Source: Strigamia acuminata | Lineage: Eukaryota; Arthropoda; Chilopoda; Geophilomorpha; Linotaeniidae | Length of the DNA: 64,000 bases | Assembly (NCBI GenBank): GCA_949358305.1 | Contig: OX442318.1 | Coordinates: forward strand, 10,832,517-10,896,516 | Direction: 5' to 3' | Part shown: positions 1 through 12,024 of the stretch, piece by piece | Layout: the number at the start of each line of letters is the position of its first letter | Numbering within the stretch: the first letter of the stretch is position 1 | The notes under the pieces: generated by a model | The model's input: the letters and a program-made list of their open reading frames with translations, nothing else | Database searches by the model: none | Told to the model about the DNA's origin: nothing | Program-made: the position numbers and the translations under genes

Positions 1-444
1 TGTAAATTTACCGTGTGCCACACGTCCGAATTAACCGTGTGCCACACGTCCGAATTAACCGTGTGCCACACGTGCGAATTAACCGTGTGCCACACGTGCG
101 AATTTACCGTGTGCCACACGGGTGAATTTACCGTAGAAAAAATTGTTAAAACACATTTCCTTACCCAAATACCTTTTCTTTTAGTGGTAACAAATTCATT
201 TTTTAGCCAGTTAGATCAAGAACAAAATGGCTACCACTGTAGCTTTGTTAAATGTGCAATGCGCATGTGCACGCACATGAAAGTGACTTCTAAAAGGTGG
301 AAAAGTAACTTTCTAGTTACTTTCCTGAAAGTCACTTAGGTGACTTTACTTGGTCAAAATGTGACGTAATTTTCGTCACTTCCACCCTCTGAAAGGCAGT
401 TAAGTCAGTTAAGTGACTTTCTGCTAGCAGATTGAACGCACCTA
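1..444 (-). mobile_element. Inverted-repeat element (copy 1, cut by window start) with internal 24-bp minisatellite
   Basis: Positions 240-444 match the reverse complement of 42752-42950, and the copy ends in CAGATTGAACGCACC followed by TA. The left part (1-140) is a tandem 24-bp unit built on CCGTGTGCCACACGT; a shorter version of the same motif sits inside the second copy near 42980-43040. The left terminus is outside the window. No transposase is visible, so this is a non-autonomous DNA element. The open frame over 13-339 is only the repeat being read through. Confidence 0.75.
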
Positions 445-512
445 ATGACTTTGTTGAACGTATAATTTAAAAATGTTGTATTAAGAACTGTGTTTCATTG
501 ATTTTCTGCAAG

Positions 513-849
513 GTTACCATTTCTGGAAAAAAGTACATTACCACTTTGTACCACTCCGGAAACAGCTAAAACAACTACACAAATGTATTTGGAGGCTCAA
601 ATAAAGACAAATCCTCAGAAAGACTGTTCCTGCGTACAACGCTGTGATGAAACCGTGTTCAGGCCTTTGGAAATAAAATTGACAAGTGTATTCACGGTGA
701 CGATTCGATACGCAATTAACAGCAACATTCGAGAGCTAATTGAAGAAAAAGAAGTAATTACAATTGTGAAATTATTGTGTAACATCGGATCAGTTATTGG
801 TATTTTGACTGGTTTATCAATATTTTCTCTGGTAGGATATTTTATCTGA
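513..849 (+). CDS. DEG/ENaC (pickpocket-type) sodium channel, 3'-terminal exon
   Basis: An AG acceptor at 511-512 opens a frame that runs to TGA at 847-849. It encodes the family's C-terminal region: an extracellular CTTPE-like stretch, a cysteine-rich segment (CSCVQRCDE), then a hydrophobic second transmembrane helix (about residues 85-108) containing the GxS-type pore sequence LTGLSIFSLVGYF. These channels are trimeric, amiloride-sensitive cation channels of the plasma membrane. The exon has almost no cytoplasmic tail after TM2. The upstream exons, including TM1, would lie beyond the inverted-repeat element at 1-444 or outside the window, so this could be a complete gene's last exon or a stranded fragment. 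The frame is intact, which favours a functional exon. Confidence 0.7.
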
Positions 850-1223
850 TTGAAAAAGAAATAAAGAAAAAAAAGAGTTGAAAAATGCACGTAATCAAGT
901 TTTAGTCAACAATTAGTCTTATTTGTTGACAAATATTCAATTTCTACTGCATTGTATTAGTATACAAAATGCACTGAACATTTTATAATTCCTTAAAATT
1001 TTACACACACCTATGAATTAGTTTTACTATTTCTAATGTTATTTCCTACTCTCAAATACTAAATCAATAAGATGTTAGTTGTAAGTTGATTCATTGTATT
1101 GTGCACTTGGTCTAAAACTCTAAATGTTTTACAAAGTCACCACTTCATAATAACCTAATCTTTTGTTAGACACTTTGTGATTCCTCTCCCATTTGCTACA
1201 TAAAAGTCAATCTTCACGTCAAG

Positions 1224-1530
1224 ATGCATAGATTCGGTGGCCCCATTGATTATTACACCGAAGTTTTTGGCTCCTTTTATAACAGGGGACAGTTTGACAT
1301 AATTTATTTGGATCTTGCAACAGCCTGTGATAAGATCTGTCACGATCATTTTTTGGTCAAACTTGAATTTTACGGTCTTTCTCCTCGTTTTGTTGGGTGG
1401 TTTGCTAGTTACCTTAGTCGGAGAAACAATTATATTAAATGTGGTAGAGTAGTTACGTTCTGGAGTGCCCAATTCTTGGCCCTACGTTATTTAAGCTTTT
1501 TATTCACAACTTATCATTCTTTAAGACTAA
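1224..1530 (+). pseudogene. Non-LTR retrotransposon reverse-transcriptase remnant
   Basis: The frame from 1224 reads FDIIYLDLATACDKICHDHF and then a YGLSPRFVGWFASYLSRR-like stretch, which is the RT palm region of jockey/CR1-type LINEs (normally F-D-x-S-K-A-F-D-x-V-x-H). A GVP segment and LGPTLFKLFIHNL, the usual LGPLLF-LFIND motif, follow only after a frame change near 1470. The catalytic YADD box is not visible. It is a short, frameshifted, dead fragment. Confidence 0.65.
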
Positions 1531-1607
1531 TTAGCATTTTAAATAACATATTTAAACTGATTTGGGCACTAACTTTAAAATCGATGGCTGATTTAGTCTG
1601 CTCTTAG

Positions 1608-2293
1608 TCAACATTTAAACGACAAAACATGTCGAACTGCAAGTTAATCAGGCATTTTCTAGTGCACCTATGAAATATTTCTAACACTTATATCAACTTA
1701 TTTCGTACAAATTTAAATCAACTAAAATGTTAGCATAGTTTAAAATTCATTCATACAACTGCTACGGTTGTTAGTTATAGTTAGCATATGTCTTCTCCAT
1801 GATGATGTATTTGCTCATGTCATAACATTGAAAGCATTTTTTAACAACGACATTAAGCTTGTTAGTCATTTTCTAAGATCATCTTCTTATTTCACAATCA
1901 CTCAGTATATATTTCTATTTCAGTGAAATTCAAAATGCACCACATGATTTGTAACACTTATGTGGGCAAATTCTAAGCACTCTATTTCCTTGTGTGAAAT
2001 TTAAGGCAAATAAATTAATAACATGTTAGTTTTAAGTTTAATCATAAGCAATTCTTCAATACCGTAACACAATTAAAAATGAAAAACTTATTTTTCAATC
2101 TTACATGTCCCATTAATTCACTAACATTTGATTGTATTCAAATTCTAATGTTTCCACGAGATCACTTTGTAGAACACATAAATATGAATAAACTAATAGT
2201 AATTAACAAACCAACGATTGAAAACTGTATAACAATGTTTACGTATCATTACTTAAATCAAGTAAATAATAAATAATCAAACGATATACTTAC
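1608..2293. other. Gene-free AT-rich spacer
   Basis: No coding exon is recognisable. The stretch around 1920-2050 is loosely similar to 960-1100 (shared words such as ATGTTAGTT-TAAGTT and AAATCAATAA), suggesting an old diverged repeat on both sides of the RT remnant. Confidence 0.35.
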
Positions 2294-2332
2294 CGATGCT
2301 ACAGAAGGCGCTGAAGACGTATTCGCAGCCAT
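2294..2332 (-). CDS. Possible first coding exon of an unidentified minus-strand gene
   Basis: An ATG at 2332 on the minus strand opens a 13-residue frame (MAANTSSAPSVAS) that runs straight into a consensus GTAAGT donor. It lies about 215 bp downstream of the USP25/28 stop codon. No continuing exon could be placed between here and the window start, so it may be a real first exon, a short leader frame, or chance. Confidence 0.25.
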
Positions 2333-2546
2333 CTTTGTCTCAACTATTTCCTCAACACCCACGTGATTGCACACGTCATTAATATTAATTTTCTACCTAG
2401 TGTCAATATGACGCACTTCTGATAAAAAGAATCAGAAAAACCGAGAAAAACGCATTCGATTTCAAAAGTTATTTTTATTTTGCTTCCAGTCGAAGCCAAA
2501 TAACCACTACAATGATTGAAAAATAAATGTAAGCCTAATCCAGCTT

Positions 2547-5500
2547 TTATTCCCACGTAATCAACCCAAATTCCTTGTTCACGTCCCCCTTATAAAAATC
2601 ATAAGTCAATTCCCCGCAGAAATTAATTTTCGTCGTAAACTTCTGTTTTATTTTCGGTTCTGACAAATCCAACAACTTCACCAACAACTTCTCCAACGCC
2701 TCTCGTCTTCCATCTAAAATCAATCAAACCAAATCATATTCAACCGCCTATTAAAAACAAATCACTTAAAACCACAACTCACCACACATTTCTTCTCCGA
2801 GCATCGAGCACCAACTAGCCCGAATTGTTTCTGCCGCAGCAACGTCATCAGCAGCTGCATTTGGCGCACACAATAAGTACATAAAAGGCACTACACATTC
2901 ATGCATTAATTTCAAAGCATCTGACCACCACGGCCAATATGCTTGTGTAAAGGCTGCCACCGCCGACGAACTCAAGCTCTAAACACAAAATAAATAATAG
3001 TCATTTAGTCAGTTTTATCGTCTTTAAACCAGCCTAAATGCATAGTTTAGACAGCTATTTCAACCCGCTTTACAAGGGATTATGAACTTTTTAAGGCTTA
3101 TATCGACATGCCAGTATGAAGTAAAAAGGCTGGATTTTTGTTTTTTAATTAAGAGAGCCAGGATAAATAATTATATTGGAATTTGGACCAGAAATTTGAA
3201 TTTTCTTGATATTCTGGAAATTATTATTAAAATTTTGGTAAATTTATAAAAATTTAAGCCAATTTCCTACATTTTGGGCATCTAATATGCTTTTTAAGCA
3301 TCTTTTGGTTCAATTCGCATTGGAAAGGACATGCCGGTAAAAATGGGGCTTAAAGGTCATACATGGGAAGAGAAATGAAAAATTTCTCTCAAGTGGTGTT
3401 GTTGTTTTCAAATCATGTCGCCAATGACGTAGCAATCCCACAATGCATTGCACAAAATGGTTCCCTTTTTGAAATGGTGATAACAAGATTTGTTCACGTA
3501 AAACAACAAATTCTTTATGCTTTCGTAAGTTAGTCAACTAAAATGGGTACACAACCTTTTTTTTAGGTTATTTCAAAGACTTGAGAGAAATTTTTCATTT
3601 CTCTTCCCATGACCTTTAACGGCATGCTCGTAAAACTCAAACTATATACAGACATGCAGCTTAAAACGGGGTAATTTGATGGAACTGTTTAAAGGCAGTT
3701 TATATTTGGTTTATTTTATTGTTACCAAAAATGTTTTCCTCCTGAGTGTAATCAAATTTTTATGGCGGACACAACTCAATTGATTATTGTACTTCTTCAT
3801 CAACTGTTCGTTTACAATCGTCGCTTCCACGCTGTTATTCCTCGGCGAATAAAAACTATTGATCAAAATAAAATAAATAAATAAATAAATAAATCCACAA
3901 AAGTCGACTCGACACACACCTTGATTCTTTCAACTGATCTAATCCCAGCAGGAAACTTTTGGCTACAAATCGAAATTTCTTATAATCGTCCAGTAACTCG
4001 TTGTACTGTTTCCTGTGTGCTTGAAACCCTTTGGAAGTTTTCAAAATGTTTGCACAAAGTAAGGCTAAATTCTTAATCTTCTCGTGGTAACTACGCAACG
4101 ACAATTTAAAAAAATTAATGAATTAGTCTAAAATTACTGATTTCTCGAATAATAAACACCTGTTGTCTTTATTTTCCCTTGGTTGTAGGTTCGCAAAGTG
4201 TTGCAGCAAATTTAATCGTCTGCAAACTAATGGCATCTCTGGCTGCAACACGAGGATATAAACCAACACGTGGCATAATCTAGCATCTGCCACACCGTCT
4301 AGCGTTTCTTTGGCTGCCTTTTCCAATCTAATTTGCTCTTGTTCAATTGCCTACAACCAGATTTGGTTAATTACTTATCGGTTCAGCATTTGCAGGTGGA
4401 AAAATGCATTTTTATGTGAAATAAAAGCAGTTTTATGGGAAATAAATGCATTTTATGGGAAATAAATGCATATTTATGTGAAATAAATGCATTTTTATGG
4501 GAAATAAATGCATTTTTATGGGAAATAAATGCATTTTTATGTGAAATAAATGCATTTTCAGCTAAAAAAATGCATTTTTATGTGAAATAAATGCATTTTG
4601 AGCTGAAAAAATACATTTTTATGGGAAATAAATGCATTTTGAGCTGAAAAAATGCATTTTGAGCTGAAAAAATGCATTTTGAGCTGAAAAAATGCATTTT
4701 GAGCTGAAAAAATGCATTTTTATGGGAAATAAATTCATTTTTATGGGAAATAAATTCATTTTGAGCTGAAAAAATTCATTTTGAGCTGAAAAAATTTATT
4801 TTGAGCTGAAAAAATGCATTTTTATGGGAAATAAATTCATTATGAACTGAAAAAATTGCATTTTTATGGGAAATAAATTCATTTTGAGCTGAAAAAATTG
4901 CATTTTATGGGAAATAAATTCATTTTGAGTTGAAAAAATTGCATTTCCACGCAAAACAATGCACTTTCCAATAAAATAATGTGAAATAATGTGTTTCCTA
5001 CCTTATGAAGATGAATTTTAGGATTCTCATCCCAACCCTGATCGATCGTTTGTTCCAAAACATCAAACAAGTAATTGTCTAATTTTGTCTGAGAATCCCA
5101 AGCACTCACAATATCCCAATCTGAAAAACAAATGAAATAATCCACTAATTTTTCTCTTCACTTTCAAAAATTCTTCATTTTTACCATCAGCTTCGCATTC
5201 AGAATCACAAAGATTTTCCTGATGATCCCAATCCAACATCTCCTTGTGAAACAAACTGTTATCTTCATTCACTAATTGATGCATGTCAGATGGAAAATTC
5301 TCAGGCTCATTTTCCTTAGCAACAACATCTGTTAAACGAAATAGGACACCAATCATAAGAATAATTCGACCGCTTAATTCACTTCAATATATACCATCGA
5401 CGAGATCACGTTTATTGCAGTCTATGTACATGAGGCAATAGGCACTGGCATTTTGATATCCACCAACACTTTCCTTCTGAAGTTCAACCCAAGTTGATTC

Positions 5501-8500
5501 AGTCACGGTAATATCATTAAACTTCATCCATGTTTTGCTTTTGTGGTTGTATACATAAGCCCAGTAATGACCGGAAGCTGCTTGTCCTTCGTGAACAAGG
5601 ACAGCGTGTAGTCTATAGGGTAGCTACAAAAGACATGCAATTGATTAACACAAATCCCTCAGCTTGTATTCTTTAAATAAGACTAGTTGGGTGCCCGTTG
5701 AATAAGAGCCGTTATGGTTCCCAATAATACCGGCAAGTAGGGAAAATTGGAGAAAAACCGGTTCCGTCAAAAATTCGTTGCTAAAACATCATTTTCGTCG
5801 GTCAAACGTTAAATTTTGTAACGTTTCATTGATGAAAATGGCCATTCTTAACAAAAAATGGCTAAAAAATGGCCATTCTTAACGAAAAATGCCTATTTTT
5901 GATCAAAAACGGCCATTCTTGAAGGAAAACGACCATTCTTGACGAAAAACAGCCACTTTTGATGGAAAACGGCCATTTTTACCATGAAAAATGGCTCAAA
6001 ATTGCTAAAAATGGCTATTTTTGACAAAAAACGGCCATATTTTGTCATTTTTCGTCGCCTCTCACATGACCTTTTTTGGTCCCAGGAGTACTGATTTCCC
6101 AGGAGTACCGGCCATTTTGGTACCGGGAACCGGGAATTTTAAAAAGGCGGGAAAACAGAAATCCTACCGGCAAGCTAAGTTCGAAGTCATTTAGATTAAT
6201 TATTTTGTTTACCTTCTGCAATGTTGGTTCATTATATGTACAACTGATGGCTTGGTCCAAAGAATTCAAACCATCTTGTAGACCTAAAAGATTATTTCAT
6301 TCACTTAAACCAAACTCTATTAAAAATGCAACAATTTCTTCTTTTACTTCTGATGTCATGTTCCACTTCAGTTCTCCACCTTTTCAAGCAAGTCCTCAGC
6401 ACCTCCAATTCTGAATCACTTACATGCTTTGGCTCTGGTAAACAATTTCCTACTTTCTCACACACTCTTTTGGAAGCCGAGTCCGAAACTGTATTCTGTG
6501 CTGGGGAATTGCACGGCGAGTCTGTGTTCATGCTGAGATTCAAAAAGCAAATAAATATCAAACTAAAAACCCAAGCCAACTTTGCAACCTCAAGACCGAA
6601 CACGGTGACGGCAAGCTAACGTCCAAACTCGAGGGACCGCTAACCGGATTAGTTTCAACAAACTCCAATGTATACTGAAGAATGTCTTGCAATGGGAAGC
6701 GCTTGCAGCCGGATCCATAATTCGTATACCTGGAACAAAAGAAATAGATCCCAGTGTTTATTTCCACCAGTGGCTCGGCTAGCTGCCCCTCTAATTAATC
6801 TAAACGTAAACCCACAATGTCTTTCAACCATTACCGACTCCTAGACTACCCGAATAAAGCCATAAACTTAATACGGAGGGTCTTAGATGTCATTTTTCTA
6901 TCGTGTGTGTTGCATCTAGCGACTCGTGGTCCTCCACTGACCACGCAACTTGCATCCAAACAATCGCAATAAGCAAAATACTAACTTGTCTAGTTTGTTC
7001 TGTAATTCCTCCCTGGATTCCCTCATCTTGTGCACCTCATCCCGCTTTGTTTTTGTGATGTTCTTGTTGACCTCGACATATCTAAACAGAAACGACAATA
7101 CCGTAAAGTCGAGTGGATGTGGCCAAATTTTCTAGTAAATTGTTAATAATGCCTTTAATTAAAAACAGTCAAACGTTATAATAAACCACAATATATGACG
7201 AATTTTTCGATATAACGAACTGTCGTTATAACAAACTAATTTTTCTAGTCCCTTGTGATTCGTTATATCGAGGCTCGACGGTAGCAACAAAACTGTTAAC
7301 TGCTTGTTTACGCAGGTCTTAGGTAGAGCTACAATACCCATTTTAAACATTTTGATTTTTAACGATGTATTCGTATTTATTAATTTTTATTTTTTTTTGA
7401 AAACTCTTCACCTGTCCATATATATGACTTCGGGAAAGTCAAATTTGTTGTGTATTTTCTCCGGACGTCCCAGCTGCTGGTTGAACTGGAATCTGGACAA
7501 CTCGAAGATCAAGACGGGCGGCAGTTTGGTGAACCAATGCTGTACCAGACAAAAATAATAAAAACGCCTGAAAAATTAACATTTTTAAACGCAGTCATTT
7601 TTTTTAAACGGGTGTTTAAAACAAATAAACCGCTTTGCGTAAACCTCCTGTCCAGATTTACTGCCAGTTTCCTGACCGGGTATCCCGCTTTCTATTTCCT
7701 GCGCCGTCGCCGCCTCCAGACTGTTGTGGATGTTGCAAAACCCATTCACTTGTAACGGATACTGACCAAATGTTTCTTCGTTCGAGAATAAATGTCCTAA
7801 GAGAGATTACACAATAAATAATAAAATTGATAGAAGAATAAATGCAAATAAAAAAAAAATGCTTGCCACCCATGCAGTATATTTGTACTAAACGAATTTT
7901 CTCTGTGCCGAATTAAAGACCCACGCAATATATAAAGAACCGGAGCATTTGGTCAATGTTCTAGTAAAAAATGGATTTTTATTGAATAAATTAATCAGTT
8001 TTTTTTTTTAATGAATAAATTTGCAAGTAAAAGATGAATTTTTCAAGTAGAAAAGTGAATATTTCATTTAGAAAAGTGAATATTTCATTTAGAAAAGTGA
8101 ATATTTCATGTAGAAAAATGAATATTTCATGTAGAAAAGTGAATATTTCGTGTATAAAAGTGAATATTACATGTAGAAAAGTGAATATTTCAAGTAAATA
8201 AATGGATTTTCCCAGTAAAAGGTGGATTTTTCAAGTAACAAGTGAATATTTCAAGTAAAAGGTGGATTTTTTCAAGTAAAAGATGTATTTTTTGAAGTGA
8301 AGAGGGGATTTTTCAAGTATAAGGTAAATTTTTCAAGTAAAATGTAGATTTTTCAAGTAAAAAGTGGATTTTTCAAGTAAAAAGTGGATTTTTCAAGTAA
8401 AAAGTGGATTTTTCAAGTAAAAAGTGGATTTTTCAATTAAAAGGTGGATTTTTCAAGTAAAAAGTGGATTTTTCAATTAAAAGGTGGATTTTTCAAGTAA

Positions 8501-11500
8501 ATAAATGGAATTTGTCCAGTATTAGAAATTAGAATAAACTTTTCAAGTAAATAAATGGAATTTGTCGAGTATTAGAAATTAGAATAAACTTTTCAAGTAA
8601 ATAAATGGGATTTGTCGAGTATTAGAAATTAGAATAAACTTTTCAAGTAAATAAATGGAATTTGTCGAGTATTAGAAATTAGAATAAACTTTTCAAGTAA
8701 ATAAATGGAATTTGTCGAGTATTAGAAATTAGAATAAACTTTTCAAGTAAAACTAATTTTTTATTTCACCATTACTCATCAAGCTCAACGTCATTTCACG
8801 CCCAAGCCGCCAAAAATCATCACCAAACTGCACCTACCATCATTTTGTCCCTCGGATCTAAACCGCCCGTAGAACAGATCCACCATCGGATTCAATCTTT
8901 CCTTCCCGCATTTCTCCTCCTCATCATTCCGAGCCTCCGCACCAGCGGACAACTTCTCGCTCTTGCCACCCCGAAAAGCATCTTCCAGCCACTCGATCAA
9001 CTTATGCGTAAACTCGCTCACGTCCTAAACAACAAATCAAAAATAAACAAAACCAAACTCCAACCAAACCAAACACCAAAAAATCAAACCTGTTGACTGT
9101 CAGAACTACCGCAATGGAACGACTCCTTCAAAATCTCAATGGCCTTCGACGGATCAACGTATTTCCTCTCGCTCCCGACCATCAACGCAAAAAGCCGACG
9201 CAATTCCTGCAGAAACAACAAATTCCGACGCCCCTAAAACAAAAAAACAAAAAAATCACAAAATTTAAAAATTTAAAATTAATAAAAATAAACTTATTTT
9301 ACAGCGGAATGCGCCATTTTGTCCATCTCCGGCGGTACAAAACTTAAGACGAGTTTTTGAAAGACGGGAAGATGAAACAAGGACTGTATGACCGAACTAA
9401 ACCAACAAGTGTTGCCGACGTTTTTTAAGCCGACAGGCCACTGGTCGATTCTCTTTCTCTCGTGCGGATTCCGCGGGTCCTGCCACACCTCTTCGTGTTT
9501 GCGCTTCGTCCCGGCCTTCGCTTCGATTAAAATCTGCTCTAAAACCCTGAAAATTAATTAATTAATTTGGTTTTTCATTTGTTTTCAATTTTTTTCGAGT
9601 TGGTGTCATTACTTGCTGATGTCGCGCTCCTCGGTTGACACTTGACCGCCCAACATTCCGCGTTGCTGCTCTTGTAAACTGAGCGCTATCGCCTTCTGCA
9701 GCGCCTCTTTCTCCAACCCGACTTCGTTCGTTAAGTCAACCACGTTGCTGGTGTCTTTGGGCACATTTTTACTGCTTGAGATGCACGCAATGGGGACGGA
9801 CTGTGAAAAAACTACATTTGTAAAAGGAATGTGTATTTTTTTGGGGTTTATTTCAATGGTTGCCAGAAGAGTTGCGATTTGTGAACTCTGGTTTATGCGG
9901 ATATTTAAATTTCTGTGTACTCTGTGTAGCCCAGACGTGGGACGGGTCCTAGGAAGTTGTCCGAACTAATGGGGTGTTCGGGTGGGAGAGGAAGAAAGCT
10001 GTCTGGATGAGCACTGTGCGGTCCGTACAGAGTACACTGTATGTTGAAATAAAATTCTGGTTAGTGTTGTTGGGAGGTGCAGTATTCTACTATGTAAGAA
10101 TAAATTTTTTTTTAAATTGAAAATTAATTTTTTGGGAAACATTTACTTTTTTAGATGAAAATTAACCCTCCCCACCCCAACCTAGGGTCAATTTTGACCT
10201 CCAAAAGTGTTTTTATTTTTTTTCTCCAAAACTATTGGGATTTTCATTCTGAAATTTCATGTATTTTCATTTAACATCATAACAAACAATAAAAAAAATA
10301 ATAGATTTAAAAATCGCAAAAAAAAATTTTCACAAAATTCCTTTGTTTACTCACTACTTTTGAATGCAATGTCAATTATTTTTGTCACTCTCTTTTGCCA
10401 AATTTCTTCAGAAACATGAAATACTCAGAGAATAAAATCATTTTCACTCATTTTTGGAAAAAAAATTTCGGTTTGGGGTAAAAAATGACCCGGGTTGGGT
10501 GAGTAAGGGATTTTTTTTAGGTTGGGGCTGCGAGGGTTAAACTATTTTAGATGAAAATCAAATTATTTTAGATGAAAATTAAATTTAGATGAAAATTAAA
10601 TTTAGATGAAAATTAAATTTAGATGAAAATTAAATTTAGATGAAAATCAAAATATTTTAGATGAAAATTAAATTTAGATGAAAATCAAAATATTTTAGAT
10701 GAAAATCAAAATATTTTAGATGAAAATCAAAATATTTTAGATGAAAATCAAAATATTTTAGATGAAAATCAAAATATTTTAGATGAAAATCAAATTATTT
10801 TAGATGAAAATTAAATTTAGATGAAAATCAAAATATTTTAGATGAAAATCAAAATATTTTAGATGAAAATCAAAATATTTTAGATGAAAATCAAATTATT
10901 TTAGATAAAAATCAAATTATTTTTGAGGAAAATCAAATTATTTTAGATGAAAATCAAACTTTTTTAGATGAAAATCAAACTATTTTTGATGAAAATCGAA
11001 TATTTTAGATGAAAATCGAATTTTTTAAATGAAAATCGAATTTTTTAGATGAAAATCGAATTTTTTAGATAAAATTTGAATTTTTTAGATGAAAATCGAA
11101 TTTTTTAGATAAAAATTGAATTTTTTAGATAAAAATTGAATTTTTTAGATAAAAATTGAATTTTTTAGATAAAAAGTAAATTATTTTTTTAGATAAAAAG
11201 TGAATTTTTTAGATAAAAAGTGAATTATTTTTTTTGACTAAAAATCATTTTTTTTTTAGAAAATCGCACTTTTTTAGTGAAAATCATTTTTTTAATTAGA
11301 AAATCGAATTTCTTTGGTGAACCTCGAATCTTTTTTACTTATATATTTAATTTCTTACCACAAAATTTCATTATAACTCCATAAAAAAAAAAAAAAAAAT
11401 TCCTCATTAAAATACCTATCTGAACCAACTTTTTCAACCAACTTCCATCCCCTAAAAAATTAACCACAAAACCACTTTAAAAATTAAAAACTAAAATTTA

Positions 11501-12024
11501 AATTTTAAAAAACTTTATTCTATTGCAAACTCCTTCCACATCCACATCCACATCCCGCCTGGCAACCCGAATCCGATCCAAAATTACTTTCGCCTTAATT
11601 TCGCAATTCCCACTTCTCACACCGTTTTCGTCAACCAAAACATTCACAGCATCAAACAGAATATTAACGGCATGTGTCAAATCGTATTTTCCACCCTCAA
11701 TACGACTCGCTTGCAATGCTTGTTCTAGCGCCGCTTCGTCCCCAACGCCCGTAATTTCCTTCAACTGGTTGAACAGTGTTTGCCTCTGAAAATTCAAAAG
11801 AACATCAAAAAGTTATCAAAAATTCACATTTAAAACGGCAAAATGCCCCGCCTTTATCACATAAAGACCGAACCACTCCCAATCACACCGTGCTTACGTA
11901 CAAACGATTATCGCCGTCATATGTTTATCATTTATTCTGAATTTACGCTATCTTAAAGTGGCAGTTAATTATATTTACGCACTTGATTGGGCACATAATC
12001 TACTTGCGAATGTTCAACAGTCAT
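2547..12024 (-). CDS. USP25/28: Ubiquitin carboxyl-terminal hydrolase of the USP25/USP28 type
   Basis: A cysteine deubiquitinase split over many exons. The 21-nt first coding exon at 12004-12024 (MTVEHSQ) splices to a UBA-like helix region (11785 downwards: [19 protein letters not shown]). A UIM-type helix follows at about 9615-9800 ([14 protein letters not shown]). The Cys box [19 protein letters not shown] is at 9300-9546, and the [17 protein letters not shown] segment at 8780-9025. Further exons lie at about 7660-7790 ([11 protein letters not shown]), 7410-7550, 6960-7090, 6640-6730 and 6200-6600. The His box [12 protein letters not shown] plus [11 protein letters not shown] is at 5395-5630. 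All catalytic elements are present. C-terminal helical exons continue at 5190-5340, 5004-5120, 4123-4360, 3920-4090 and probably 2785-2980 and 2555-2720, stopping at 2547-2549. The start is chosen because MTVE matches the family's N terminus and meets a donor. Introns hold minisatellites and several transposons. The last two exons are the least certain. Confidence 0.85.
3010..3690. mobile_element. Degenerate inverted-repeat element sharing sequence with the IFT46 intron copy
   Basis: The core (about 3170-3290) matches 37795-37905 over words such as AATTATnTTGGAATTTGG and ATTATTATTAAAATTTTGGTA. The right end near 3660 resembles the CTTAAG-GGGGTAAT terminus of the other copy. It is interrupted by a second element at 3350-3619 and lies in a USP25/28 intron. 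Confidence 0.55.
3350..3619. mobile_element. TTAA-flanked inverted-repeat element nested in the 3010-3690 element
   Basis: Terminal inverted repeats of about 36 bp begin AGGTCAT and continue GGGAAGAGAAATGAAAAATT on both ends, with one short insertion in the left arm. TTAA flanks both sides (3350-3353 and 3616-3619). The length is about 270 bp with no coding content, so it is a non-autonomous DNA element; the TTAA target suggests piggyBac-type mobilisation, though the ends start with AGG rather than CCC. Confidence 0.65.
4395..4960. repeat. Intronic AT-rich minisatellite, ~21-bp unit
   Basis: A tandem array alternates units of the form ATGCATTTTTATGGGAAATAA with units in which GAGCTGAAAAA replaces the middle. 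It fills most of one USP25/28 intron and is private to it within this window. Confidence 0.85.
5738..6166. mobile_element. Non-autonomous hAT element, copy 1 (TSD CCGGCAAG)
   Basis: The ends read TAGGGAAAATT and GAAATCCTA, and an exact 8-bp duplication CCGGCAAG is present at 5730-5737 and 6167-6174. Subterminal sequences carry the TACCGGGAACCGGGAATTTT motif, and the interior is tandem ATGGCCATTTTT-type units. The same family occurs at 31740-32177. The 8-bp duplication is diagnostic of hAT transposition. Confidence 0.85.
7166..7281. mobile_element. Mariner/pogo-like MITE, GTTATAAC family, copy 1
   Basis: Starts CAGTCAAACGTTATAATAA and ends in the inverse TTCGTTATATCGAGGCTCGACGG. The family is also at 22606-23152 and 34516-34685. 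It lies in a USP25/28 intron. Confidence 0.7.
8015..8750. repeat. Intronic minisatellite, 20-bp unit merging into a 50-bp higher-order unit
   Basis: From 8015 to about 8500 the unit is about 20 bp (GTGGATTTTTCAAGTAAAAA). From about 8500 to 8745 a 50-bp unit, containing the same TTTTCAAGTAAA core plus TGTCGAGTATTAGAAATTAG, repeats about five times almost without change. It is in a USP25/28 intron. Confidence 0.85.
10162..10540. mobile_element. piggyBac-like MITE with TTAA target duplication
   Basis: TTAA at 10162-10165 and 10537-10540 flanks an element whose ends read CCCTCCCCACCCCAACC and, inverted, CCCTCGCAGCCCCAACC. Terminal CCC plus TTAA is the piggyBac signature. The 371-bp interior has no transposase. 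The element is inserted in an AT-rich array whose unit itself contains TTAA. Confidence 0.8.
10545..11235. repeat. Intronic minisatellite, 21- and 17-bp units
   Basis: Repeats of TTTTAGATGAAAATCAAAATA, with a shorter 17-bp variant (TTTAGATGAAAATTAAA), degenerate towards 11230. A few units also precede the piggyBac-like insertion (about 10090-10160), showing that it split the array. It is in a USP25/28 intron. Confidence 0.85.

Noticed and set aside
6045-6414. Open frames on both strands
   Set aside because: They are translation of hAT element ends and USP25/28 exon shadow; the real exon is the minus-strand [19 protein letters not shown] segment.
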